Shown here piece by piece: positions 56,917 through 64,000 of a stretch of DNA of 64,000 nt. How positions within the stretch are numbered: position 1 is the first letter of the stretch; each line of letters starts with the position of its first letter. Made by a program: the position numbers and the translations under genes. This stretch comes from Chryseobacterium sp. 18061. Lineage in GTDB: Bacteria; Pseudomonadota; Gammaproteobacteria; Enterobacterales; Enterobacteriaceae. The notes beneath the pieces are model-generated. The model saw only the letters and a program-made list of their open reading frames with translations, made no database searches and had not been told where the DNA came from. The stretch is from NCBI GenBank assembly GCA_902706205.1, contig CACSKA010000005.1, forward strand, positions 310,001-374,000, written 5' to 3'.

Positions 56917-57576
56917 TCATTTCACGATAGTTTTGACACCATCGGCGGTGCCAATCAGCGCCACATCCGCGCCACGGTTGGCGAACAGGCCGACGGTTAC
57001 CACACCAGGAATCGCGTTAATCGCGTTTTCCAGTGCAATCGCGTCGAGGATCTCCAGGCCGTGCACATCAAGAATAACGTTGCCGTTATCAGTGACCACG
57101 TTCTGACGATATTCCGGGCGACCGCCCAGTTTCACCAGCTGACGTGCCACTGCGCTGCGCGCCATCGGGATCACTTCCACCGGCAGCGGGAAATTACCGA
57201 GGATAGCCACCTGCTTGGAGGAATCTGCAATGCAGATAAACTTGTCGGCAACGGAGGCGATGATTTTCTCTCGGGTTAGCGCCGCACCACCGCCTTTAAT
57301 CATCTGCATATGATCGTTAATCTCATCAGCACCATCAACGTAGACGCCCAGGCTGTCCACTTCGTTGAGATCAAACACGTGAATACCTAAGCTTTTAAGC
57401 TTTTCGGTAGAAGCGTCCGAGCTGGAAACGGCACCTTCAATCTGGCCTTTCAGGGTGCCCAGCGCGTCGATAAAGTGCGCGGCGGTCGAGCCCGTACCAA
57501 CACCTACGATGGTTCCCGGTTGTACATATTGAAGTGCTGCCCAGCCAACTGCTTTTTTCAGTTCATCCTGCGTCAT
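56917..57576 (-). CDS. rpiA: Ribose-5-phosphate isomerase A
   Basis: Pentose-phosphate enzyme of 219 residues that interconverts ribose-5-P and ribulose-5-P. Active-site loops are [49 protein letters not shown] and the catalytic Glu of [11 protein letters not shown]. It is divergent from argP. Confidence 0.98.
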   Translation of the reverse strand: MTQDELKKAVGWAALQYVQPGTIVGVGTGSTAAHFIDALGTLKGQIEGAVSSSDASTEKLKSLGIHVFDLNEVDSLGVYVDGADEINDHMQMIKGGGAALTREKIIASVADKFICIADSSKQVAILGNFPLPVEVIPMARSAVARQLVKLGGRPEYRQNVVTDNGNVILDVHGLEILDAIALENAINAIPGVVTVGLFANRGADVALIGTADGVKTIVK

Positions 57577-57736
57577 GATTTTTGCCTGTGATGTGATGGG
57601 ATGCCGCGCATTATAGACTATTCACCTCAGAAATGTCCTTACAGACGACAAGTGTTGCGGCCCCAATTTGGTCCTGTATCTAACGTAGATTTATGTCATA
57701 GTGCGGATAACACAAGATGAGGAGTCAGTCAGAACA

Positions 57737-58630
57737 ATGAAACGTCCGGACTACAGAACACTACAGGCATTGGATGCGGTTATTCGGGAACGCGGGTTTG
57801 AACGCGCCGCACAAAAGCTGTGTATTACCCAGTCCGCCGTCTCCCAGCGAATCAAACAACTGGAAAACATGTTCGGGCAGCCTTTACTGGTGCGAACCGT
57901 GCCTCCTCGTCCGACCGAGCAAGGACAGAAACTGCTGGCGCTGCTGCGTCAGGTTGAGCTACTGGAGGAAGAGTGGCTGGGCGATGAGCAAACCGGTTCC
58001 ACGCCGCTGCTGCTGTCACTGGCGGTCAACGCCGACAGTCTGGCAACCTGGCTGCTGCCCGCGCTGTCTGCGGTACTGTCTGATTCGCCGATTCGCCTGA
58101 ACTTGCAGGTCGAAGATGAAACGCGTACGCAAGAACGTTTGCGTCGTGGTGAAGTGGTGGGTGCGGTCAGTATCCAGCCACAGGCTCTGCCAAGTTGTCT
58201 GGTCGATCAGCTCGGTGCGCTCGATTATCTTTTCGTCGCATCAAAATCATTTGCGCAACGCTACTTCCCCAACGGCGTAACGCGCTCTGCTCTGCTGAAA
58301 GCACCGGTGGTGGCGTTTGACCATCTCGATGATATGCATCAGGCCTTTTTACAGCAGAATTTCGATCTGCCGCCAGGCAGCGTACCGTGCCATATCGTGA
58401 ACTCGTCGGAAGCCTTCGTGCAACTGGCGCGTCAGGGCACCACCTGCTGTATGATCCCGCACCTGCAAATCGAGCGTGAGCTGGACAGCGGCGAGCTTAT
58501 CAACCTGACGCCGGGCCTGTTCCAGCGCCGGATGCTGTACTGGCACCGGTTTGCGCCGGAAAGCCGTATGATGCGTCGGGTAACCGATGCCCTGCTGGGG
58601 TACGGGCACAAAGTTCTGCGCCAGGATTGA
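57737..58630 (+). CDS. argP: LysR-type regulator ArgP (IciA)
   Basis: A 297-residue LysR-type regulator that senses arginine and lysine and controls argO, and in E. coli also dapB and others. The N-terminal helix-turn-helix is in [20 protein letters not shown]. The C-terminal domain binds the amino acid ([38 protein letters not shown]). ATG 57737 gives [12 protein letters not shown], as in E. coli. The target argO lies 0.9 kb downstream on the other strand, separated by yggE. Confidence 0.97.
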   Translation: MKRPDYRTLQALDAVIRERGFERAAQKLCITQSAVSQRIKQLENMFGQPLLVRTVPPRPTEQGQKLLALLRQVELLEEEWLGDEQTGSTPLLLSLAVNADSLATWLLPALSAVLSDSPIRLNLQVEDETRTQERLRRGEVVGAVSIQPQALPSCLVDQLGALDYLFVASKSFAQRYFPNGVTRSALLKAPVVAFDHLDDMHQAFLQQNFDLPPGSVPCHIVNSSEAFVQLARQGTTCCMIPHLQIERELDSGELINLTPGLFQRRMLYWHRFAPESRMMRRVTDALLGYGHKVLRQD

Positions 58631-58635
58631 TCAAA

Positions 58636-58660
58636 AACGCCGGGTTTCCCCGGCGTTTTC
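58636..58660. terminator. Bidirectional terminator between argP and yggE
   Basis: AACGCCGGG and CCCGGCGTT form a 9-bp stem with a TTTC loop and T-rich flank. It should serve argP (+) and yggE (-). Confidence 0.88.
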
Positions 58661-58680
58661 ATTTATAGCACTACGGCTTT

Positions 58681-59418
58681 TTATTCCGCTTTTTTCTGCG
58701 GCTCAGCCTGCGTCGGTTCAAGCTGGAAGACAACGTCGACCTGGTCGTCGAACTGAATAGTGGGTTGTTCGTAGGTTTCCTGCGCAGAAGGTGCGGCTGC
58801 CGCATCGGCCTTCATCATGCGAACCATTGGGCTCGGCTGATAGTTAGACACGTGATAACGCACGCTATAGACCGGGCCGAGTTTGGCGTTAAAGCCGGAA
58901 GCCAGCTCTTTTGCCTGATGCACTGCATCGTCGATCGCCGCTTTACGGGCTTTATCTTTGTACTCTTCCGGTTGCGCAACGCCAAGCGATACGGAACGGA
59001 TTTCATTCAGACCCGCTTTCAGCGCGCCGTCCAGCAGCGAGTTGAGCTTATCCAGCTGACGCAGCGTGACTTCAACGGTACGCACTGCCCGGTATCCTTT
59101 CAGAATGCTTTTGCCATTCTGATAGTCATAATCCGGCTGAGTACGGAGGTTGGCAGAACTGATGTCTTTTTTAGCGACATCATTTTTCTCAAGGAAAGAG
59201 AGATACTGGGATACGCGATCATCAGCCTGTTTCTTCGCCGTTGCAGCATCTTTTGCCGCCACGTTGACTTCAATCGCCAGGGTCGCGATATCAGGCGCTG
59301 CGTCTACGCTTGCCGTTCCGGAGGTAACAATGTGCGGTCCATCTGGCAACTCATTTGCCTGTACCGACATCGCGCCGAATCCCACTAATGCCGCCAGGGC
59401 CATCACTTTAAACTTCAC
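58681..59418 (-). CDS. yggE: SIMPL-domain periplasmic protein YggE
   Basis: A 245-residue exported protein of the SIMPL (DUF541) family, linked in E. coli to oxidative-stress tolerance. Signal peptide MKFKVMALAALVGFGAMSVQA. The domain shows HIVTSGTASVDAAPDIATLA and the strand repeats YRAVRTVEVTLRQLDKLNSL. C-terminal LEPTQAEPQKKAE is a hydrophilic tail. It lies between argP and argO, as in E. coli. Confidence 0.95.
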   Translation of the reverse strand: MKFKVMALAALVGFGAMSVQANELPDGPHIVTSGTASVDAAPDIATLAIEVNVAAKDAATAKKQADDRVSQYLSFLEKNDVAKKDISSANLRTQPDYDYQNGKSILKGYRAVRTVEVTLRQLDKLNSLLDGALKAGLNEIRSVSLGVAQPEEYKDKARKAAIDDAVHQAKELASGFNAKLGPVYSVRYHVSNYQPSPMVRMMKADAAAAPSAQETYEQPTIQFDDQVDVVFQLEPTQAEPQKKAE

Positions 59419-59508
59419 TGTCGTTCCTCCTTGTTACGTCTTGACCCCAAAACAGGGCGCATGCCTGCAAGCTTAGCTTCTGAGGATTAAATGTCCATAA
59501 GACAAGGC

Positions 59509-60144
59509 TTAGTTGAACAAGGCGTGAACATGTGAGATGCCATCTTTCGCCAGCTGGAAGGCGATAAACCACATCACCAGGCCGACCAGGGTATTAATGG
59601 TGCGCTGCGCTTTGGCAGTGCGTAAACGCGGGGCCAGCCAGGCGGCGAGCAGAGCCAGGCCAAAGAACCACAGGAAAGAAGCACTCACAGTGCCAAGCGC
59701 GAACCAGCGTTTTGGCTCTGCGCCCAACTGCCCACCGAGGCTGCCGAGCACCACGAAGGTGTCCAGGTAAACGTGCGGATTAAGCCAGGTCACCGCCAGC
59801 ATGGTGGCAATAATCTTCCAGCGGCCCTGTTTCATCACTTCCGCGCTGGCAAGCTCCATATTGCTGCCCATCGCCGTTTTCAGCGCGCCAAATCCGTACC
59901 ATAACAGGAACGCAACGCCGCCCCAGGTGACGAACGCCAGCAACCACGGCGACTGCGTCAGTAACGCGCTGCCGCCAAACACGCCGGCGCATATCAACAC
60001 TAAATCACTGACAGCACAAAGGAAGGCAATCATGATGTGATACTGACGGCGAATGCCCTGGTTCATGACAAACGCATTCTGCGGCCCAAGAGGAAGGATC
60101 ATGGCTGCGCCGAGGACAAGTCCCTGAATATAATAAGATAACAC
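59509..60144 (-). CDS. argO: Arginine exporter ArgO
   Basis: LysE-family inner-membrane exporter of arginine and canavanine, 211 residues with about six segments. GTG at 60144 gives [20 protein letters not shown], parallel to E. coli MFSYYFQG and the exact family length; a GTG at 60159 would add five residues. [19 protein letters not shown] is the LysE signature. ArgP activates it, and AT-rich dyads (CTAATCCCTTATTAG) lie just upstream. Confidence 0.96.
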   Translation of the reverse strand: MLSYYIQGLVLGAAMILPLGPQNAFVMNQGIRRQYHIMIAFLCAVSDLVLICAGVFGGSALLTQSPWLLAFVTWGGVAFLLWYGFGALKTAMGSNMELASAEVMKQGRWKIIATMLAVTWLNPHVYLDTFVVLGSLGGQLGAEPKRWFALGTVSASFLWFFGLALLAAWLAPRLRTAKAQRTINTLVGLVMWFIAFQLAKDGISHVHALFN

Positions 60145-60349
60145 GATAGTTTTACTCACAAGTGTTCGTTAATGACCAGACTATAACGCGCGATTATCAT
60201 TAGCGGAAATGGATAATGCTAATCCCTTATTAGCCTGACTAATAATGTGTATTCCTTGCTCGAATGCATATTCATTCATCAGACGTGAGTTATACTGCAC
60301 AATGTATTTTTCTGGTGCTCTTCCCTTTTCACTTTCTCAAGGACAGATC

Positions 60350-61396
60350 ATGAACTTAAAGGCGTTTTTAGTGCAGAGCGCTGCCCTCGCCCTGCTCATT
60401 TCGATATCGCCGGTTCAGGCGGAAACCGTATTGCGTTACACCGATCACGAACCGTTGAGCAACATGCGCACCAAAGTGATTAAAGACGTTTTCTTTGCCG
60501 CTATCGCCAAGGAGTCACACGGACGCCTGCGCGTGGAAGATCACTGGAACGGCGAGCTGTCGGTAAGCTATGACGCACTGAAAACGGTCAGCGAAGGGAA
60601 AATCGCGGATATGGGTATCGTGGTGCCGGAATACACCGCAGAACAATTACCGCTCCATCAGATCTTCAAAAGCTTCCCGCTGGGGCCTGATAACGGCGAC
60701 GAGCAGGTAAAATTCTTCCATCGCGTGTTTCGTGATTTGCCGCAGTTTTCTCCTGAGCTTGCCGCCAACAACCTGGTGAATCTGCAATTTTTCCTCGGCT
60801 ATCCTGCTGCGTTCTTCTCAACCAGTCCTTCGCTGAAATACGACAATCTGCAAGACACCACCTGGCGCACCGCAAGTTTCTGGCATCAGGCATACCTGGA
60901 AAATGCGGGTGCAAAGGTTGTCAAAATGCCTTGGAATGCGCAAATCACCGACGCCTTGCGTAACGGAACACTAAGCGGCCTGCTGGTTAATCTGGACAGC
61001 GGAGATGACATTCACGCCTGGCAGGCGGCAAAAGAAGTTCGTGTTTCGCTACGTCTGTGGCTGGGACATGTTTATCTACTGGTGATGAACAAAACCCGCT
61101 GGGAAAACCTGTCAGAAGACGATAAAGCCGCCATTCGTCGGGCTGCTGCGCACACAGAGAAAACACTGGGCGTGACGCTCGACGCTAGCCTGAAACAGAT
61201 GACTCAGAACATGAGCCAGCAAGGCGCGCATGTTCGGACGCTGACACCGGAGGAGCTAAACACCTGGCAGCGCACCAGCCGTTATCAGGTCATACAGGCA
61301 GATTGGGTGGCGAAGCAGGAAGCCAATGGTGTCACCAATGCGGGCGAAACACTGAACGCGGTGGCAAAACAGCTTCATACGATAACCAAAGAGTGA
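60350..61396 (+). CDS. Orphan TRAP transporter binding protein (DctP family)
   Basis: Periplasmic DctP-type receptor of 348 residues. Signal peptide in MNLKAFLVQSAALALLISIS cleaved after VQA. The family motifs are present: ETVLRYTDHEPLSNMR, the helical EDHWNGELSVSYDALKTVSE, and KMPWNAQITDALRNGTLSGL near the carboxylate-binding Arg region. No DctQ or DctM membrane gene is near. Start at 60350 follows AAGGACAG; longer reading lacks a signal peptide. It is inserted between argO and mscS, where E. coli has nothing. Confidence 0.88.
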   Translation: MNLKAFLVQSAALALLISISPVQAETVLRYTDHEPLSNMRTKVIKDVFFAAIAKESHGRLRVEDHWNGELSVSYDALKTVSEGKIADMGIVVPEYTAEQLPLHQIFKSFPLGPDNGDEQVKFFHRVFRDLPQFSPELAANNLVNLQFFLGYPAAFFSTSPSLKYDNLQDTTWRTASFWHQAYLENAGAKVVKMPWNAQITDALRNGTLSGLLVNLDSGDDIHAWQAAKEVRVSLRLWLGHVYLLVMNKTRWENLSEDDKAAIRRAAAHTEKTLGVTLDASLKQMTQNMSQQGAHVRTLTPEELNTWQRTSRYQVIQADWVAKQEANGVTNAGETLNAVAKQLHTITKE

Positions 61397-61400
61397 TGTA

Positions 61401-61428
61401 AAAAAGCCCGCTCGCAGCGGGCTTTCGT
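61401..61428. terminator. Terminator between the TRAP gene and mscS
   Basis: AAAGCCCGCT and AGCGGGCTTT form a strong stem with T-rich flanks, serving both convergent genes. Confidence 0.9.
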
Positions 61429-61445
61429 TCAGTAAAGAGCCGACG

Positions 61446-62309
61446 TCAGGCGGCTTCGGACTGCTCTTTTGCACGTTTGAAGTTCACATCCATCTGCGGG
61501 AACGGGAAGCTGATGCCGTTGGCATCAAAATCTTTTTTCACTCGCTCCAGCACATCCCAGTAAACATTCATCAAATCACCACTGTTGCTCCAGGTACGGA
61601 CCACAAAGTTCATGGATGAAGGTCCCAACTCATTCAGACGCACGGTGATGTCACGATCTTTTAAGATGCGCTCATCAGACTCAACGATGTTGGTCAACAG
61701 CTGCTTGACCTTATCGATGTCTGAATCATAGGCCACACCAATGATGAACTCGTTACGGCGTACCGGCTCGCGGGAGAAGTTGATGATGTTCCCGGCGATG
61801 ATTTTCCCATTCGGGATAACCACGATTTTGCCGTCGATAGTGCGCATGGTGGTGGAAAAAATCTGCACATTGAGCACAGTACCGGCCACGCCGCCGAGAT
61901 CAACATATTCACCTGCACGGAACGGACGGAACATCACCAGCAGCACACCCGCTGCCAGGTTGGAGAGCGAGCCTTGCAGCGCCAGGCCGACGGCCAAACC
62001 TGCGGCACCGAGGACGGCGATAACCGATGCAGTCTGCACGCCTACGCGACCGAGCGCAGCAATCAGGGTGAAGGCAATAATCACATAGCGCAGCATTGCT
62101 GACAGGAAGTCAGCTACAGTGGCATCAATCTGACGCGCGCGCATCACACGGTTAACGGCATTCGAGACCAGTCGGGCGATAATCATCCCGATGACGATAA
62201 TGGCGATAGCCGCGACGATATTTACCGCATAGCTCAGCAGCAACGCTTGATTGCGCACCAGCCATGAGCCTGCGTGGTTTATACTGTCGACAACGTTCAA
62301 ATCTTCCAT
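61446..62309 (-). CDS. mscS: Small-conductance mechanosensitive channel MscS
   Basis: Heptameric tension-gated channel of 287 residues that protects against osmotic downshock. Three N-terminal transmembrane helices are followed by the pore helix [20 protein letters not shown] and the beta domain with [20 protein letters not shown]. The C-terminal cytosolic vestibule ends [17 protein letters not shown]. It follows fbaA as in E. coli. Confidence 0.97.
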   Translation of the reverse strand: MEDLNVVDSINHAGSWLVRNQALLLSYAVNIVAAIAIIVIGMIIARLVSNAVNRVMRARQIDATVADFLSAMLRYVIIAFTLIAALGRVGVQTASVIAVLGAAGLAVGLALQGSLSNLAAGVLLVMFRPFRAGEYVDLGGVAGTVLNVQIFSTTMRTIDGKIVVIPNGKIIAGNIINFSREPVRRNEFIIGVAYDSDIDKVKQLLTNIVESDERILKDRDITVRLNELGPSSMNFVVRTWSNSGDLMNVYWDVLERVKKDFDANGISFPFPQMDVNFKRAKEQSEAA

Positions 62310-62455
62310 CTGATAATCCTTATAGCTACCCTCACGGGGAATAAAACTCGACGAACCTGCAAACAGGCAGTTCGTTAAGGGTAAACAAGAATTGTCCGTT
62401 TTGCCAAGTAGTTCACAGAATTAAGCAAAATCATCCTGTTGAAAAGACAATAAAA

Positions 62456-62478
62456 AAGCCCGCTAAAAAGCGGGCTTA
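62456..62478 (-). terminator. Terminator after fbaA
   Basis: AAGCCCGCT and AGCGGGCTT form a 9-bp stem followed by a T-run on the minus strand, 22 bp downstream of the fbaA stop codon. Confidence 0.92.
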
Positions 62479-62500
62479 GGGCAGAAATTGGCTTCAAAAA

Positions 62501-63580
62501 TTACAGAACGTCAACCGCGTTCAGCTCTTTGAATGCCTGCTCCAGACGAGTAATCATAGAGGTCTGAGCAGCACGCAGCCATACGCGTGGATCGTAGTAT
62601 TTCTTGTTCGGCTGGTCGTCGCCTTTCGGGTTGCCCAGCTGGCCCTGCAGGTAAGCTTCGTTTTCTTTGTAATAGTTCAGGATACCTTCCCACGTTGCCC
62701 ACTGGGTATCGGTATCGATGTTCATTTTGATTACGCCGTAGCTTACGGAGTCTTTGATTTCCTGAGCAGAAGAACCGGAACCGCCGTGGAAGACGAAGTT
62801 CAGGCTGTTGTGCGGCAGGTTGTGTTTCTTGGACACGAATTCCTGAGAATCACGCAGGATAGTCGGGGTCAGAACCACGTTGCCTGGCTTGTACACACCG
62901 TGCACGTTACCGAAGGAAGCAGCGATGGTGAAACGTGGGCTGATCGCGTTCAGTTTGGTGTACGCGTAGTCAACGTCTTCTGGCTGAGTGTACAGAGCGG
63001 ATGCGTCCATATGGCTGTTATCAACGCCATCTTCTTCACCGCCGGTGCAGCCCAGTTCGATTTCCAGAGTCATGTCCATTTTGGCCATGCGCGCCAGGTA
63101 TTTGGAGCAGATCTCGATGTTCTCTTCCAGAGACTCTTCGGACAGGTCGATCATGTGAGAAGAGAACAGTGGTTTACCGGTAGCAGCGAAGTGTTTTTCG
63201 CCAGCGTCCAGCAGACCGTCGATCCATGGCAGCAGTTTCTTCGCGCAGTGGTCAGTGTGCAGGATAACTGGAACACCGTAGTGCTCAGCCATCTGGTGAA
63301 CATGGTGTGCACCAGAGATAGCACCCAGGATAGCAGCGCCCTGAGGAACGTCAGTTTTCACGCCTTTACCTGCGATGAACGCAGCGCCGCCGTTGGAGAA
63401 CTGAACGATAACAGGTGCTTTAGCTTTTGCAGCAGTTTCCAGTACGGCGTTGATGGAGTCAGTACCCACACAGTTGACCGCTGGCAGTGCAAAGTTGTTC
63501 TCTTTTGCTACCTGGAAAACTTTCTGTACGTCATCACCGGTGATTACACCTGGTTTTACGAAATCAAAAATCTTAGACAT
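62501..63580 (-). CDS. fbaA: Class II fructose-bisphosphate aldolase
   Basis: Zinc-dependent aldolase of glycolysis and gluconeogenesis, 359 residues as in E. coli. Zinc ligands are in VILHTDHCAKKLLPWIDGL (His), the loop EIELGCTGGEEDGVDNSHMD and the phosphate loop VFHGGSGSSAQEIKDS. Start MSKIFDFVKPGVITGDD at 63580; the upstream open frame adds an unrelated leader. It follows pgk in the epd-pgk-fbaA operon. Confidence 0.98.
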   Translation of the reverse strand: MSKIFDFVKPGVITGDDVQKVFQVAKENNFALPAVNCVGTDSINAVLETAAKAKAPVIVQFSNGGAAFIAGKGVKTDVPQGAAILGAISGAHHVHQMAEHYGVPVILHTDHCAKKLLPWIDGLLDAGEKHFAATGKPLFSSHMIDLSEESLEENIEICSKYLARMAKMDMTLEIELGCTGGEEDGVDNSHMDASALYTQPEDVDYAYTKLNAISPRFTIAASFGNVHGVYKPGNVVLTPTILRDSQEFVSKKHNLPHNSLNFVFHGGSGSSAQEIKDSVSYGVIKMNIDTDTQWATWEGILNYYKENEAYLQGQLGNPKGDDQPNKKYYDPRVWLRAAQTSMITRLEQAFKELNAVDVL

Positions 63581-63683
63581 GATTGTTTGTCCTGTATCGT
63601 CGGCATTTAGAAAAAACGTTTGTGCCACCGAATGCGTTACGGCGGCAAAAAATCAACGGGCAAGTTAACCCTGCCCGGAAGCA

Positions 63684-64000
63684 TTACTTCTTAGCGCGCT
63701 CTTCGAGCATCGCTACTGCTGGCAGAACTTTGCCTTCCACGAATTCGAGGAATGCGCCACCGCCAGTGGAGATGTAGGAGATCTTGTCGGAGATACCGAA
63801 CAGGTCGATTGCAGCCAGAGTATCGCCGCCGCCTGCGATGGAGAACGCTTCGCTATTAGCGATGGCATTAGCCACGATCTCAGTACCTTTACGGAAGTTA
63901 GGGAATTCGAACACGCCAACCGGACCGTTCCACAGAATAGTTTTGGCATTTTTCAGGATATCAGCCAGTTTCTGTGCAGAAACGTCGCCCAGGTCCAGAA
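63684..64000 (-). CDS. pgk: Phosphoglycerate kinase (partial)
   Basis: Glycolytic kinase that makes ATP from 1,3-bisphosphoglycerate. Only the C-terminal ~105 residues lie in the window, including [38 protein letters not shown] and the nucleotide loop [33 protein letters not shown]. The gene continues past the right edge. It lies 103 bp upstream of fbaA in the same direction. Confidence 0.98.
   Translation of the reverse strand, partial: LDLGDVSAQKLADILKNAKTILWNGPVGVFEFPNFRKGTEIVANAIANSEAFSIAGGGDTLAAIDLFGISDKISYISTGGGAFLEFVEGKVLPAVAMLEERAKK

Overview
The window is chromosomal DNA from a member of the Enterobacteriaceae, most like the Enterobacter/Lelliottia/Kosakonia side of the family. Three things point there: the gene order kduI-yqeF-yqeG ... 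glyU-ygeR(actS)-idi-lysS-prfB-recJ-dsbC-xerD-fldB-cptA-sdhE-ygfZ ... yqfA-yqfB-bglA-ygfF-gcvPHT-ubiI-ubiH-pepP-ygfB-zapA-ssrS-fau-serA-rpiA-argP-yggE-argO-mscS-fbaA-pgk follows the E. coli 64-66 min region; a full 127-bp ERIC element is present; and REP/BIME palindromes lie between genes. The species cannot be fixed from sequence alone.

Region 1 (1-14.0 kb) is core plus strain-variable insertions. kduD/kduI (pectin and hexuronate catabolism, with a KdgR-like operator) and yqeF-yqeG are core. A PdxI-like aldo/keto reductase follows. Next is a compact periplasmic redox operon: exported peroxiredoxin, short DsbD-like electron transporter, ECF sigma factor and NrsF-type anti-sigma factor. Eroded fragments of two older genes flank it: an amino-acid binding protein upstream and a LysE/RhtB exporter downstream. 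An unidentified membrane protein and a three-gene AfuABC/FbpABC-type ABC importer complete the region.

Region 2 (14.0-26.4 kb) is accessory. First comes an orphan type VI secretion cargo module (Hcp, a Tlde1-like L,D-transpeptidase effector and its Tldi1-like immunity protein), bracketed by related ~57-bp sequences. An eroded HNH nuclease follows. Then comes a 10.25-kb genomic island integrated in the 3' end of tRNA-Gly(CCC). The 18-bp att repeat is at 16089-16106 and 26342-26359. Repeated TTGTAGGAGGA motifs lie about 60 bp inside each end and are probable integrase arm sites. The island carries two PD-(D/E)XK-like proteins, an XRE regulator, a secreted protein, a serine recombinase with its own repeats, a DUF1643 protein, an 871-bp gene-free stretch that folds into many hairpins (candidate structured RNA), an ATPase-Vat acetyltransferase-GNAT operon, and a 650-aa tyrosine integrase.

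Region 3 (26.4-64 kb) is housekeeping: peptidoglycan amidase activation, isoprenoid synthesis, translation (lysS, prfB with programmed frameshift), repair (recJ, xerD), disulfide isomerisation (dsbC), succinate dehydrogenase flavinylation (sdhE), glycine cleavage, ubiquinone hydroxylation, serine, pentose phosphate and arginine functions, mechanosensing and glycolysis. Additions to the E. coli order are an AraC-ERIC-AzlC-AzlD-desaturase cluster, an RpiR-type regulator next to bglA, a 46-bp tandem repeat array after bglA, and an orphan TRAP binding protein between argO and mscS.

The best candidates for undescribed biology are the multi-hairpin RNA locus at 21.5-22.3 kb, the 438-aa PD-(D/E)XK protein, and the AraC/AzlCD/desaturase cluster.
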